Shown: positions 9,926 through 22,161, numbered from the stretch's first letter. The stretch: DNA of 64,000 nucleotides from Stropharia rugosoannulata (GCA_028532985.1 JANCIK010000009.1:124001-188000); one strand, 5' to 3'. Numbers and translations: made by a program. Notes: generated by a model not told the origin, from the letters alone.

Positions 9926-11052
9926 ACGAACTGGGATTGTGTTGGTTCGAGTTTTTGTGTTACTGTATCCTCACTGACACTGACTAGGTTTGTCGACACT
10001 TTGGTCTGCGTGTTCATAGCATGCCAGTTGTCGATACGCTCCTTGATGTTGGCTCCGAAGTGTGCCCGTGGATTCACTCGCTCTCCGTTCGGGAGTATAA
10101 TTTGCCCTTCAAGGTTACGCATGCATTTCCCATTGCGTACATAATCCATTGCCAAGAGGCATGAGTTAATGAAGTGTCCAATGTCGCCACAGAACAGACA
10201 ATTATTGCTCCTTGGTTTCATTGGCATGTATTGGCTGTGTCCATTGGTGTTCCCTTGCTGCGAATACCCTATATTTGTGCTGCCGGTAGCGTATTGTGCT
10301 CCTGTAGGTGCTTGAGGCTGCATGTTCATATTCATTATTCTCGCTAGCTCTTGTGCCAGTACAGCCATGTTAAACTTGCTCGCCATTGGCTCGGAGAATT
10401 GCTTTAAGTCTGAGATGTCAAAATGTTCTCTTTTTATAATGACATTATCTTCTTTGGACGCCTCCATGTTATCGCCTTTATTGCACGAGAGTACGAAGAG
10501 CGCAGCCGAAGTTATCTGTTCTAATTTGAATGGGTCATCTGTATGATGGGTCGGGTTTTCGGCACGTAGTTGGGCGCGGACCTTGTTGCGGAAGGAGAAG
10601 TTGAAGCCTTGCAGGAAGTGTGTACTGATCTCCCTGTCGGTTAATCTTTCTTTTTCTTTCAAGAAGTGTGCAATTTTGCAGAATGAACGGTAGTACTTTC
10701 CGAATTGTACTGAAGTTTCCATAGGCGATCCTGCCTGTTTCTCAGTTAGCATTTCTAAGTTGGCCACTGAGTATTTCCGGTCTCCTGTAGATCCTGGGTA
10801 TAAGGCATATATCTCGGCTTTAAATGTATTCCAGTCGAGTCCCTTGTTGCCTGCAAGTCTCCACAGCTCCGTGTCGTCTAGTGGTGCATATCAGATACTC
10901 CATTCAATCTTTTGCTTATCGGTTAACAAACAGGGCTCTGCGAGTTGCTCTAGTTCATCGAAGAACTGCCCCAGAAGCGTTGGTGTCCTGTCAAATTTGG
11001 GTGCGGAATGGTGATTTTGCCCGGGCATAACTGGTGTAGCTGGGTTTGCCAT
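9778..11052 (-). pseudogene. gypsy Gag with zinc knuckle (one in-frame TGA)
   Basis: From the ATG at 11052 the frame matches the N-terminus of the gag-only protein (MPG..H-SAPKF, FFDELE, YAP-D-ELW, YPGS). It is interrupted after about 53 codons by TGA at 10893-10891, then continues in the same frame to 9778. A CCHC knuckle CLFCGDIGHFINSC lies in the second half. In the gag-only element the position of the TGA is occupied by a leucine codon in a matching context, so the stop is a loss in this copy. The frame is also open upstream of the ATG back to a TAG near 11268, without another ATG. Gag would form the particle and bind RNA. Confidence 0.82.
9790..9796 (-). other. candidate -1 frameshift site (gag/protease), GGAAAAA
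   Basis: In the gag frame the minus strand reads AAG GAA AAA GCG GTC CAG TAA. A -1 slip on G GAA AAA moves translation into the open protease frame (AGC GGT CCA GTA ACC...). The first three bases are GGA rather than three identical bases; GGA-type heptamers are known from retroviral pro-pol sites. Confidence 0.5.
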
Positions 11053-11293
11053 AGCACGTTGTTGTGCTGCACGTTGTATCCGTAAAGTTTCTTCAGTTGT
11101 CCAGATAACGGGGCGAAATTGTGGCTGCTGGTACTCGGATTCGTCTTCTGACGAAGTGTATGATGTAGGTGTGCGTGCGTTAAATTGAGGCCGTGGGTAG
11201 TACTGTGGTGTGTATGGAAGCGGTCCAAATTCAAGAGGCTGGTCCTCGTGCTGCTCCGTGGCTTCCTATTTTATCCTTTGAAAACCCCCCTCG

Positions 11294-11305
11294 CGGTGGG
11301 CTCCA
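11294..11305 (-). other. primer-binding site of the gypsy element
   Basis: On the minus strand the 5' LTR end (...CTCTTCA) is followed by AC-TTGGAGCCCACCGCGAGG. The core TGGAGCCCACCG matches the gag-only element's site exactly. Confidence 0.75.
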
Positions 11306-11477
11306 AGTTGAAGAGTGGTTTCTTCGTGTGCGAGTGGCGACTGGTGGGGACGCCGTAAGGTTTCAAGAAGGACAGAGTAGGCAGCACTTCTTAGAACGAG
11401 TGTATTAGTATAGATAATATGACAATGTGCTCCTGACCGAAACTAGAAAGGGGAAACTGGGCGAGCTTCTTGCTGCC

Positions 11478-11695
11478 TGTTGTGCGCAGTGTGTTGTAGA
11501 TAATAATGAATTATATTATATAGCCCTCGTTGGACTTGTATTTATACATAAAATCTAAACTACTAGAACTATCCACGAAGTACTACAATTAATATATGTG
11601 AGTCATTCCCACGGGTCATAGATTAAGCGCCCATCTAGTACATTCGAGATGTGGCGGGAATATTAGTGCTCGAATGTGCGAGCATTATTTCAACA
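11478..11695 (-). repeat. 3' LTR of the copia element (218 bp)
   Basis: It is identical by eye to 15991-16208. A polypurine tract (minus strand GAGCAAGGGGGAG) abuts it at 11696. The pol reading frame ends at a TAA inside the LTR (11685). Confidence 0.93.
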
Positions 11696-14600
11696 CTCCC
11701 CCTTGCTCGGACATTACTCCAATTTCATGTGTGAAGTTTTGGTGAGATCCTCGAGGTAAGCCTTTAGTGAATAAGTCGGCCAAGTTCTCATCAGTCCGTA
11801 TATAGACAAGATTAAGTGTGTTGTTCTCGACGAGGTCCCGTAGGAAATGGTATGCTAAATCAATGTGTTTTGTGCGGGCATGAAATTCTGGGTGATGTGC
11901 AATTGACACAGCAGCTTGGTTATCACAGAATATGGTTGAAGTTAACGAAAACTTGAAGTTTAATTCCGTGAGCAAGGATCTGTGCCACATGACTTGTTTT
12001 GCTGCATGTGTGGCAGCAATGTATTCGGCTTCGGCTGTTGAGAGTGAGACTGAGGCCTGTTTCTTTGAGCTCCATGCAACGAAAGCCTCCGGCAAGTGTA
12101 AGAACATATCCACTAACAGATTTCCTGTCAATATCATTTGCCCAGTCGGCATCACAATATATATTCAGCCTGGTATTGTTGACATTGTTATGTCCACCAT
12201 ATGTGAGTGTGTGAGTTTTCGTGCCTTTCAAATATCGAAATATTCGTTTGACAGCGGTCCAATGAATGCTGTGTGGCCGTGAGGTGTATTGTGCAAGTTT
12301 ATTGACCGCATAGGAAATATCAGGACGAGTTCCTATGGCCAGATACATAAGACATCCAATCATTGTTGCATATCCGGCAGATAGGCGAGTATCTGACTCC
12401 TCCTCTTCTGGAGTATCGTCCCCTTTGATAAACTGGTCCAGTTTTATATTTGGATCGATTGGAGTTGCTACGGGGTTCGCATCTTCCAGTTTAAATCGTT
12501 TCAGAAGGCTGTCAATATAGTGACTTTGTGACAGAGTAATTTTGCCGTTTTCTTGGTGTAGTTTAATGCCTAGAATTATCGAAGGTTGCCCTAGGGACTT
12601 GGTGTCAAAATAATTACCAAGTTCTTTCTCTATTTGATCGTTCAATGAGTTGGCTGTTGATACTGAAATGAAGTCGTCAACCCAGACTAATAAAATAGTA
12701 AAGTCTTGTCCGTTCTGCCGAAGATAACAGCAGTAATCCGATCTGAGTTGTTTAAAATTAAGTTCTTGAAGTGCACGGTTTAATTCATGGTTCCAAACGT
12801 TCCCAGCTTGTTTGAGACCATACAGTGAGCGTTTAAGTACGCACACATAACTTGTTCCGTCATTATATCCAGGGGGTTGAAGCATATAAATTGTTTCCTT
12901 CAATTTTCCGTGTAAGTATGCTCCTTTGACATCAAACTGGCGTAGTTTCCAGTTGTTTATTGCTGCAAATGCAAGAACAGTGCGTAATGTCTCAAAGCGC
13001 ATTACTGGAGCGAATGTTCCATCGTTGGAGTAGTCTGTGCCGGGTTTTTGTGAGAAACCTTGAGCTACAAGTCGAGCTTTAAATTTAATAATGTCTCCGT
13101 GCTCATTTCTCTTCTTTGCATAGACCCAACGACATCCAACAGTTTTTCTATCGCTTGGTAGCTCCCCCATTTCCCATGTGCCCATTTTGCGAAGGGTATT
13201 CATCTCTTCATCCATTGCACACTTCCATTGGTCGCATTCTGGCCCAGAAATTGCTTCGTCATAATTATGAGGTACATCACTCTCGTTTTGGGAAGATATA
13301 AAGGTGGTGTCATTGAAGAAATGTTCCCAAATATTTTCCATGGCCATATGTGCGCGATCAGGTGTTTGGGACTTTGCCTTTGACGATTCAGTTGGTCTTG
13401 TAACGTCTGGTGGTCCAGGGATGCAGAAGGTGATGGTGTATAGCGCAAACTTGGTTTTCTTGCTTGAGGATTATTTATCAGCTTGTAATCCACAGGTTCT
13501 GTTCTGGGGCGAAGTTGTCGTTCTTCTGGCATGTCTGTATGTTTTGCCAGTACTTGGGGCGGTTTGGGGGCTGTAACATGTAATTCTGGAGTAATTATAT
13601 CGACTGGAAGTGGTGTGTACGAGTTTTTCGGAGTTTGTGTGTCTGAATCATTTGTGTACTCCCCCTCAGACCGCAAATTCGGAAGTTCTGTAATTTCCAG
13701 CTGTTGAGGTTCGTTATTTGGGTTGAATACATAGTTTCTGGATACTTTAATTGATCTCCGGGCTGCGTCATAATAACGCACAGACTTAGAGCCATCTATG
13801 AATCCAACAAAAATCATCTTCTTTGACTTCGGGTCCAGCTTGGACCTATTTTTGGATTCATCAAGTATCCAGACGTCGCACCCAAATTCTCGTAGGTGTG
13901 ACACATTTGGCTTTGCATTGTGCCATGCTTCGTGTGGTGTCCTTCCTTCCAGTGCTCGTGTTGGCGCTCTGTTGCGTAAATACGCTGCATGTGCAACTGC
14001 TTCATCCCAGAGAAAAGCAGGCAAGTTACTTCCGATTAACATTGCTCTTGCCATCTCTATTAAAGTCCTATTGAATCGTTCTGCCACGCCGTTTTGTGAT
14101 GGGGAATAAGGTGCAGATGATTCAATAATGATTCCTTCTTCTGCAACAAAATCCTTTAGCTGTTGATTAATTAATTCTGTCCCGTTGTCAAAACGCATCC
14201 ACCGTGGGGGCCTTCCAAATTGCCGTTTAACTATAGCCACATGTGCCTTGATGCGTGTGAATGCCTCAGACTTTTGCCGTAGGAATAATACATGTACTTG
14301 TCGTGTACAGTCATCTGTGAATGAAATATAATATTTCCATCCTCCGATTGATATGACTTTTGCTGGTCCCCAGACATCTGACATAATTCGTTCACCAGGA
14401 GTAAGTGAGCGATGCTGTGCTTCTTGTGGGAATGGACGGTGAGCTTGTTTTGCCTGTATGCATGCTTCACATAATTGTGACGGTATAGAAGATTCATCAA
14501 TTCCCATGCCATCAACCATGTGTTCCCGATTTAGTCGTTGAAGTGCTGACATTGACAGATGTCCATAACGTCGGTGCCACTCATCCCAAGTGACATTTTT

Positions 14601-15891
14601 CGATGCTGCGTAATTTGTTCTTTCTTGTCCCAGCAATTGTGCTCGTGCATTGAGCTTGTAAAGCCTGTTGAATTTCTTTCCAACTCCAATAACTTTGTCA
14701 TTTCTGTCTTTGAGTATACATTGTCCCTTTTAAATTCTACATATCCATCAGCTTCGTCAAGGCGGCTAATAGATAATAGACAATTGGGTGCATCAGGGAC
14801 ATGTAGTACGTCACGTAAATTATGACGTAATATCCTTCCGTTGACAGAGAAATTGACAATAACTGTTCCTCGACCGTGTGCAGCAGCTGGGTTAGGTCCT
14901 ATGCCTTGGATAGTCGAGTTCTTGAGTGTGTGATACTCTGTAAATGCATCACGAGCTGTGCAGATGTGCGAGGTGGTTCCAGAGTCGAGAATCCAGTCAT
15001 ACTTTGAGATGTCTGTGTGTAATCCAGTTGCCATATATGACGTTTCATTGAGGTTATTATTTATAGATTCTTGTACTTGGTTACTCCGGTTCTTCCTGTT
15101 AGGTCCTCGCCGTCCTTTAGGGCCTTGTCCTTCTCGGCCTCCTCCTTTGGACCAACACTCTTGCTTAGTGTGTCCACGCTTGTGGCAGTTGTAGCATTCA
15201 ATTGCGCTGTCCGATGTTTTCTTCCCACGGAATGTGGCATGCTTTGATTGTAAGGATGTGCTTGTTGTTTCGCCTGTACGGCCTTTACGGCGTCGATCTT
15301 CTTCTAATAAAATAGCCACGAGTTCATGTGAGGATAAATTGGGCTTGTTTCCGCTTGCACCGAGGTATGATGAGGTATAATTGTCCCATGATTCCGGTAA
15401 AGATGTAATTAGTACCATAATAAAATCTTCATCTGGTACTACATTGCCCATGATATGTAATTCCTCCTGAAGTTGCCGTAGTTGAGATATGTGTTCTGCC
15501 ATATCAAATCCTTCTTCAGCCATTGCCCGGTATAGTGCACGTCGTGTGGCCAGAATTCCAAGTCTTCCTTGGATTCTTTAACCGTGGTAAGTTGCTTCCA
15601 CATCTGGCTTGCCGTCTCGGCGCCACTGATGTGTATCATTTCGCTATCACCTATAGATAGCTCAATCCGTGTGCGCGCCTTTGCGTCACCGGCTCTCCAT
15701 TCCTCCCGTGCCTTTAATTCTTCTGCAGTTGGCTTCTGCGGGTCTGCTGATCCTGGCAAGGTTGCGTCATCCGTGATGTACTTGTCCAGTCCGAGGTCAC
15801 GAAGTATTGCGAGCATTCGTCGCTTCCATGGCATCCAATTTGTGGCCTTCAGAAGTTCGATCCGGTATCCAGTGGAGTATTCTTCCGGCAT
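11685..15891 (-). pseudogene. copia Gag-Pol polyprotein broken by about four frameshifts
   Basis: The start ATG is at 15891. In order: a Gag region; a CCHC knuckle CYNCHKRGHTKQEC; protease WILDSGTTSHIC; a pre-integrase WHRRYGHLS; integrase DVWGPAK, FDNGTEL and GVAERFNRT; reverse transcriptase QFDVKGAYLHG, SLYGLKQ and active-site WVDD; RNase H YCDADWA, STAEAEYIA and a C-terminal TKHID...LADLFTKGL. The frame changes near 15570, 14729, between about 13380 and 13460, and near 12086. Each is explained by one missing base, several in short A, G or C runs. The LTRs are identical, so either this copy was mobilised in trans, decayed quickly, or some breaks are sequencing errors. Confidence 0.9.
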
Positions 15892-15978
15892 CGTTTCGGC
15901 TTGATCGATTCTATATCAAGTAAACGGTGAGGATATGGGTAGATAGTAGTATGTCGAGCTGTAGTTTAGTTATGGCCA

Positions 15979-15990
15979 GGGCTCATAACC
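15979..15990 (-). other. primer-binding region of the copia element
   Basis: On the minus strand the 5' LTR end is followed directly by GGTTATGAGCCC. It resembles the TTATGAGC-type primer sites of fungal copia elements. The primer tRNA was not identified. Confidence 0.5.
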
Positions 15991-16208
15991 TGTTGTGCGC
16001 AGTGTGTTGTAGATAATAATGAATTATATTATATAGCCCTCGTTGGACTTGTATTTATACATAAAATCTAAACTACTAGAACTATCCACGAAGTACTACA
16101 ATTAATATATGTGAGTCATTCCCACGGGTCATAGATTAAGCGCCCATCTAGTACATTCGAGATGTGGCGGGAATATTAGTGCTCGAATGTGCGAGCATTA
16201 TTTCAACA
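15991..16208 (-). repeat. 5' LTR of the copia element (218 bp)
   Basis: It is identical by eye to 11478-11695. It is flanked on the right by CTGCC (16209-16213), the target duplication. Confidence 0.93.
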
Positions 16209-18390
16209 CTGCCCTCTATGTTATTTTCCGTTTCCTTAAGTACAGGTCATCTATTTATAAATTTATATCTACGTGGACTTCTGGCCGATTCTTCCCGTTG
16301 TATGTTTTTCTTTAGCAGCCTCGAGGCGCGCTTGTTGCCTATAAAATTTCTTTGCTGGATTATTTTTTGACATCGGCTAACTGTTGTTGTGGTGATGCTG
16401 TTGACACTATTCCTTAAGCGCGCATACTGCATTTGGGCGGTGTGTGCCTTTACTAAACTGGGATGTGCACTTGTTTCCATCTTGTGCGCCAGCGTCGGTC
16501 CTCCGGCTCATCCTCCGCATGAGTTTCCTTTTTCTTCCAAGCTCGTGTTGCTAATGTGTGCTTGGTGCACTCCTGTTCTTCCCGGTGCACTACTGCGCTG
16601 TACTCAGTCATTTCACCATCCTTACAAGAGAAGTTGACAATTCCAAAGACAGTCACAAATTTATCGTTGCGAGGTTCAGAAAAGATTGATTTTTCCAACA
16701 AAAAGAATTCCCAAACTTCGCCATATAAATTTTTCATGGGCTGGAATGCAGTATTCAACACACGGCGGCTGAGACCTGGGACAAGGAGAAGGTGTATACG
16801 TAGCCCCATGTGCGTGAGGAGGAATGGTTCAATGGGAGTTGCATATTGCAATTTGCAGCGGCGTGTGCGGGAAATGTTACGGGAATGAAGTTTAAAGGCA
16901 TCAGAGCGATGTTGATATACGTCCACGGTACTTGGGATTATATCTGCATTCCACACAGAGTAGCTGCGGTTGAAAATATCCATAATGCAACGCTTCGAGT
17001 TGATAACTTCGCGCATCAGGCGAGAGAAGGCGCGTTTGGAACCTTCACCATATGCTATAGGAATGCTGACATCGAGAATGCCCATGAGCGAGTATGCCAT
17101 GTCCTCTTCACGAGTCACCCGCCTTCCGCATGCCATCTGTAATCGTCTGGATATTGGGATACGTTTCTGCCCTCCACCGTTAAAGTCAGAGATTTCTTCT
17201 GATCGTATTCCAGCAGCAGCTGCAATCGCATACTGGTCGCAAGGCAACTTGATCCAGTGCTTGTTGTATACTGCCACTTCGGTGGGTGCCACAAGCTCTT
17301 GCAATGTCCATCCCCTGGTAAACCATGAGTCCTGAGGCATATTCTCCTGGGAGGTTGTCTCTGAAAGGTAAACAAGGCACATGTCGGCGCCTTGATACCA
17401 TTTGTACATAGACCGAATTGCTTCATCTAATTCTGCGCTACTCTCCTTATTGATGCAGCAGGTGTCGATCCATCCCAGATGGATGCCGTGATCCCGGGCA
17501 GATGCTTCGCAGAACTTCCTGATTTTTTCATATCCACCAGGATTCTGTTTTCTTGCAGGCCAGTCTTGATAGGAAATCTCGCCAGAAATGTCTTTTGTCC
17601 ATGTGTGAGAAAGGATAGTGTACTGGGTGTGTTTGTGAAAGAATTCGTATACTGCTCTGGCTTGTGAAGGGGATTTGAAGTAAGAAGATCTGGGTTCTCT
17701 AAATAAAGAGGTCCTAGTAGGATTAAGCTTGAAGTGATCTATTATGTAGGACACGAAATCTGGGCTACAGTTCTCCATGTCCGCACATATATATTCAAAT
17801 GAGAACAGGACGGCTTCGCGGTGGTCGACAAGACGAATTTGTGATCCATCTTTATCAAACGATAACAGTTGCGTTGGCATAATGGAGACCTTATCGCAGA
17901 TACTTTTCAAAACATAGTCTTTGAACACTCGTCGAACTAGAATTTATCAGCCACATGAAATATATTACTTCGAGATACGTACACTCTGCTGGTATAACAC
18001 GTGGCCTACTGCTATCCTCCATAATGTTGAGGTTTACGCGAATTAGGGACGTTGAGAGTGAGGCATCTGTGGAATCGGGACTGGATCTCGATGGCAGTGA
18101 TTCCTTCATACGGCACTCCTCGATGGTCTCTGTTATGAAACCTTTCAGATACTTGACAAATTCATGCTCAGGAGATTGCCCGGAAGAAGCGCTGCCTATT
18201 TCTGGCTGCGTACACGGGGTATCTAAAATCCCATTTCAATTTTATTTGAACTTCATATGGCACTTAAGAACATACCGGAAGCCATGCACTCATACACCAT
18301 GGGTTTGACTAGATTCACCAACGCAGCAAGCAGTCCTTGAGCCTTGGGACTTTCAAAGCCTATCCATTCAGGAGCATTTTTGTTCGACAT

Positions 18391-19261
18391 CGTTTGGCAA
18401 TGTGTTGTGCTATATACGAGAATGGATCTAGTGAGTATTGCGTAGTACGGAAGTACGCGAAGCGCTTACAATGTTGAGTCGGTCAGTTTGTGATGAGGGA
18501 AGGAAGCAAGAATGGGAGCATCAAACATTGGATCCGATTGAAAGGCCGGAACGTCCCATACGTACTTGGTTGTCTATTTTAATTCTGGCACAGCGGCACA
18601 GCCCACACACATTTTTATCTCGTCTATTATTCAACAAAGGGATGAACGTCTACACAAGCACACTGTAAAGGCTTGTAGATGTTGCGGCAGTACGAAGCGC
18701 TTACATTGTTGAGTCGGTCAGTTTGTTATGGGGGAAGGAATTAGACCATTGAGCATCTGACCCCATTGGTCGGGAGCGTGTCAACGCGTTTGGCGGTCTA
18801 TTTTCAATCTGGCACTGCCCAAGACTGCCCAACGGCTTATTTTTATCATGTCTATTATTGAACAAATGCATAATGGCGTTCATATAGGCACGCACATTCC
18901 ATTACTCTCTCGGCCTTAGCAACAATAGTTAATTGACCGGTACTCTGGAAAGGTCAGTAGACGTCTCAGCCTTAGTGAATGGTAGTGGAAAGGCCTCACA
19001 GTTCGTCTACTACTCTGGTCATGACGCAGTGTATTATTATATTCTAATTGACATGACAGGTCCGACATTACACCGCTCAGATCTATTGACACCTGCATGA
19101 GTCTTCGCCCTCCTTTGTCCCTTTGACTACAATCTAGTCCACGGCACACTAGGTCAAGGGGATTGCATAACACATTTTTGAATCTCTCAGGCATCGCACT
19201 CACAACATACTCTGCATTCAGGGCGGGCGCGTCCGGGCCAGACAGCATCGCCATCTACTTT
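18391..19261. repeat. HET upstream region with internal duplication; repeated at 62509-63980
   Basis: The segment 18440-18660 is repeated in diverged form at about 18680-18900; both contain GAAGCGCTTACA-TGTTGAGTCGGTCAGTTTGT and end in a TCTATTATT-AACAAA...GCGT/GAACG pattern. The whole region resembles 62509-63000 and 63890-63980, upstream of the second HET fragment. It holds no convincing gene and is probably promoter plus duplicated non-coding sequence. Confidence 0.7.
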
Positions 19262-21770
19262 CTGTTTTTGAAGCACTCCGAGAGTCATGCCGCCGGCCCG
19301 CCGCCTGCGTAACGAAAAGGAGGTTACACAGCCACGTAAGTTCGTTTTGTCGTCACTACCTCCTACTTACAATTTGTCTATAATACCTCAGGGACCCCTC
19401 GACAACTTACAATTAACTTGCTTATGATTTTGGACCATAGTATCTTGCGATATTAATGGCTAGGTATCGTGGCGTAGAGGAAGCACGGAATTGGACCTGC
19501 TCAGTGCTCACGAGAAGGCTGTAAACAAGAACGGGTACGGCCGTGGTGATAGTGAAGAAGGGGATGAGAAGTGAGTGCTAGATACGTGTCTGTGTTACCG
19601 GTCTATGCGTCAACACACGTTTACGGTCTTTGTAGAGCCTGCTGGCACTTTCTTAGCCGGTTTACTGGTGTCTGTATGCTGCATGTCTTGCTACGTGTCT
19701 CTCCGTTTGCATAGCGAGGAATGTGCCCGTCTTTCACCCGCCTCGGCGTATGTTTATGCTTGCTTTGTTCGACCTGCCCGCTGCTCCTGCTGCCTGCCCT
19801 CTGCTTGTTCAGGCCTGTCCTACTCGCGGGCTAGTCTGCATGTGGCCTCCCGTCGACGGCCCTCTTTGCACGGTCATGCTATTGCGTCCAATGTCTGGCC
19901 ATCTCTGCGACGTATCCTGCCCACCCGCGTCCCATCCTCGATATCACAAAGTCAGACTATGGTTGCATAGTAGCTTGATATCACTGTGCGCCTCACCTCG
20001 GCTTCAGGTCCTAGTAATCCTACAGCCTACCTTGGTTCTGTTTTCATTCCCCCCCTTCTTGGTGATCTGCATACTCAAGTACTCGCGTACCAGCTCGCGT
20101 ATGGGCTTTTCCCGCATTTTGTTGGATGCACCTTTATGCACCTCACTGTCCCCGCGATGGGCACTCCACAACGGCGCGACAGATCCCCTTTTACGCACAT
20201 AACATACCTCCGTGTATGCCCAGCCTTGTGTCGGCCGTATATCCCTCCCCGCTCTTGCATACCCGGTCCTGTGCCCATCTCACCTCCCCCTCGATGCACT
20301 GCTCTGCCCTGCGGCACCTCACGGGCATTGTGTCACGTCCAAAGTCCGGCCATCTCCACGACGACGGGGCCCGCTCACCCATCCCCCTCCTCCACGACGA
20401 AGAGGCAGCCCGTGCGCGCCTAATTGCTCCTTACCGTTGGGCTCGGCCCTGCAAGTCTCGGGTCTTCAGGCTCGAGTACTCGCGCACGCGGATGTGTGCT
20501 GGATGGCGTGCTTTCCCCCGCCTTGCAATGACGGCTCATGCGACTCCCCCGCAACATACGACGTACATCACACATTGGACTTCAGCCTGCCGTTCGTGCC
20601 TCCATGTTGCGCGCTGCATACCCGTGCGTCCCGCTGTCCCTTCACTCAGGCAGCGTCGAGCCAAGCGTCCACAAACTCCTTTCTGGGTTTTACAGACCTC
20701 TTCCGGCGAGACTATGTCCACTCCCTTCGTCCCCGGTCAGTGGCCCACCTCCTGTGCCGTCCTTTCTTGCCCACCCTTTCCCCTGTGTGTTCTCTGGAAA
20801 AATATGTGTTCACGCTCGTTCCGACTATGTCTCGTGAGCCTCGCGTGTAGCTATGTCCTGTGTTACCCTCCGTCCGCCCTCCCCGCCAACTAATCAGCTC
20901 CAGAGGTTATTTGTAACTTGACTGGACCACCTCACAAGTGCTCCTGCTCTCCACAGACATACATAGTGTCCCTCAGGTTTTCCGACTAGTCTCGCTCCAG
21001 CTTCTTACCCATCCATCAATACATCATTGACTTACTAGCCGCCTCCTGCGGTGTCCTCGCTTGGTCCTCCTACACGCACGCTTGCCCACTCCGACTGTAT
21101 GCACCGTGACTCACGCCCACGGCGTTCCTTCTATGGTCGTCTGCCTGTTCAATCTGGTACCTCCCAATTACCTTCACTTCCGGCCCTACCACTCCTACTC
21201 GTCGCTGTACAGACTCACATATATCGCGCCCCTTTTTTGCCAAACTCGAATGTGCCCTCTCCACTTAAGGTTGCTCTCTCTACTTGAAGTCACTTCCCGC
21301 GGTATCCATTGCCTCCACCCTATATTCTGGATGTATCTGTTTCTAATTTTCATTGTTGCTTCAGCTACTTGCACGCAGTGTATCGGAAGTAGCGCCGCCC
21401 CTCTCAGGTATTCTCCGTTGCTTTTCCTCTGTGATGGAGGATATTTGGGTCCCAGAGACGACGTATGTCTACAATGCGAACAGACGCCCAGATGCCCGAG
21501 TTCTCGCCCTCGACCGTCCCCGCCCTCGCTCTGTGCTGTCCTCGCCTTGTCATGAGTTCAGAGTAGTCATGCATACTATAGCTCATATATGCACATCTTC
21601 CCTAAATTTAGCAGCGCCAGAAGCTCTTGACTATGTGTTATGCATAGATATTGTATGTCGTGGTATACTTATTCATGGCTGTTCGTACAGTATATTACCA
21701 TACACTCGGATAGGACACTGCGTCCTACCTCATTCTGAATTGTATTACGGGTCTGATGTTACCTTGCTGT
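19262..21770 (+). repeat. GC-rich dispersed repeat copy, C-rich + strand
   Basis: Its left edge (TTTTTGAAGCACTCCGAGAG, GCCGCCGGCC, then ACACAGCCACGTAAGTTCG) matches the left edge of the copy at 55588 and, in reverse, the right edge near 61606. Interior matches include GTAAACAAGAACGGG-ACG (19525 and 55815) and CCCCCG-AACAT-CGAC-T-CAT (20548 and 56226). No protein-like frame is present; the long overlapping frames reflect the absence of A/T-rich stops. The function and class of the family are unknown. Confidence 0.55.
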
Positions 21771-21778
21771 AAAGCAAT

Positions 21779-22090
21779 GGTCCCCCACGTTCGGAAATAC
21801 TCAAAATGGATGCAGCTTTTGACAACATGACCAAACAAACCGACAGCAGTCAAACCGACACATGCTTACAAATTTCGACAAGATACCAATGAATCTCTAT
21901 TACGATAAGATTAGATATCTAAAGATGTGTTGCAATCGGTCCCCCACGTTCGGAAATACTCAAAATGGATGCAGCTTTTGACAACATGACCATAAAGATG
22001 TGTTGCAATCAACCGGCACATTCTTCTTACAAATTTTGACAAGATATCAATGAATCTCTACAACGATAAGATTAGAAAACTAAAATTACC
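21779..22090. repeat. two-copy direct tandem repeat, period about 159 bp
   Basis: GGTCCCCCACGTTCGGAAAT through GACAACATGACC occurs at 21779 and again at 21938. Each copy is followed by ACAAATTT-GACAAGATA-CAATGAATCTCTA-ACGATAAGATTAGA. The second copy lacks part of the middle. It separates the GC-rich repeat from the genes beginning at 22162. Confidence 0.75.
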
Positions 22091-22161
22091 TATGAAGTTA
22101 ATATCCTATACGCACAACATAACAGTGTAATAATTACCGAACACTTCTGCAACGTATACTA

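Larger units (their letters stand above)
11478..16208 (-). mobile_element. Ty1/copia retrotransposon nested in the gypsy LTR
   Basis: Its 218-bp LTRs (11478-11695 and 15991-16208) look identical and run TGTTG...CAACA on either strand. A 5-bp duplication CTGCC flanks it, and the empty site is preserved in the other gypsy LTR (4163-4167). Coding is on the minus strand with copia gene order (integrase before reverse transcriptase). Identical LTRs mean insertion was recent and later than the gypsy insertion (about three LTR differences). The coding frame nevertheless contains about four single-base breaks. Confidence 0.94.
3999..16626 (-). mobile_element. Ty3/gypsy retrotransposon inserted in the HET gene (with nested copia)
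   Basis: 582-bp LTRs lie at 3999-4580 and, split by a copia element, at 11309-11477 plus 16214-16626 (169 + 413 = 582). I count three base differences between them. The element is flanked by AGAG at 3995-3998 and 16627-16630. It is transcribed leftward: gag, protease, then RT-RNase H-integrase in successive -1 frames. An extra antisense gene lies between pol and the 3' LTR. Gag and pol each carry one in-frame TGA, so this copy is probably inactive. Confidence 0.92.
11309..16626 (-). repeat. 5' LTR of the gypsy element, split by a copia insertion
   Basis: The LTR parts are 11309-11477 and 16214-16626. The copia element 11478-16208 and its duplicated CTGCC (11473-11477 and 16209-16213) separate them. 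Together they equal the 582-bp intact LTR at 3999-4580. Confidence 0.93.
3740..18390 (-). pseudogene. HET-domain gene interrupted by a gypsy retrotransposon
   Basis: Exons on the minus strand are 18390-18276, 18222-17983 and 17936-16627, with introns of 53 and 46 bp. The coding frame stops at the end of the gypsy LTR. The missing C-terminal 84 codons lie beyond the element at 3994-3740. The pieces add up to exact multiples of three (555 + 84 codons), and the frame is restored when one copy of the 4-bp target duplication is removed. A HET domain is visible in exon 3: YTILSHTW, then GWIDTCCINK and SSAELDEAI.SMY.WY, and later SWF.RGWTLQEL. HET-domain proteins are known in fungi for triggering cell death on non-self recognition; the specific role here is inferred from family only. 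As it stands, translation would run into the LTR to a stop at 16453. Confidence 0.85.

Noticed and set aside
5859..10893. TGA reassigned as a sense codon.
   Set aside because: Other genes here, such as the gag at 40452-40454 and the genes at 31983 and 54266, end normally at TGA. Isolated nonsense mutations are simpler.
16453..16626. Apparent C-terminus of the HET protein.
   Set aside because: This part of the frame is gypsy LTR sequence, identical to 4407-4580. The native C-terminus is at 3994-3740.
2701..21770. Starship-like giant element carrying a HET gene.
   Set aside because: No tyrosine-recombinase captain gene is seen, and Starships are known from Pezizomycotina, not from the group suggested here.
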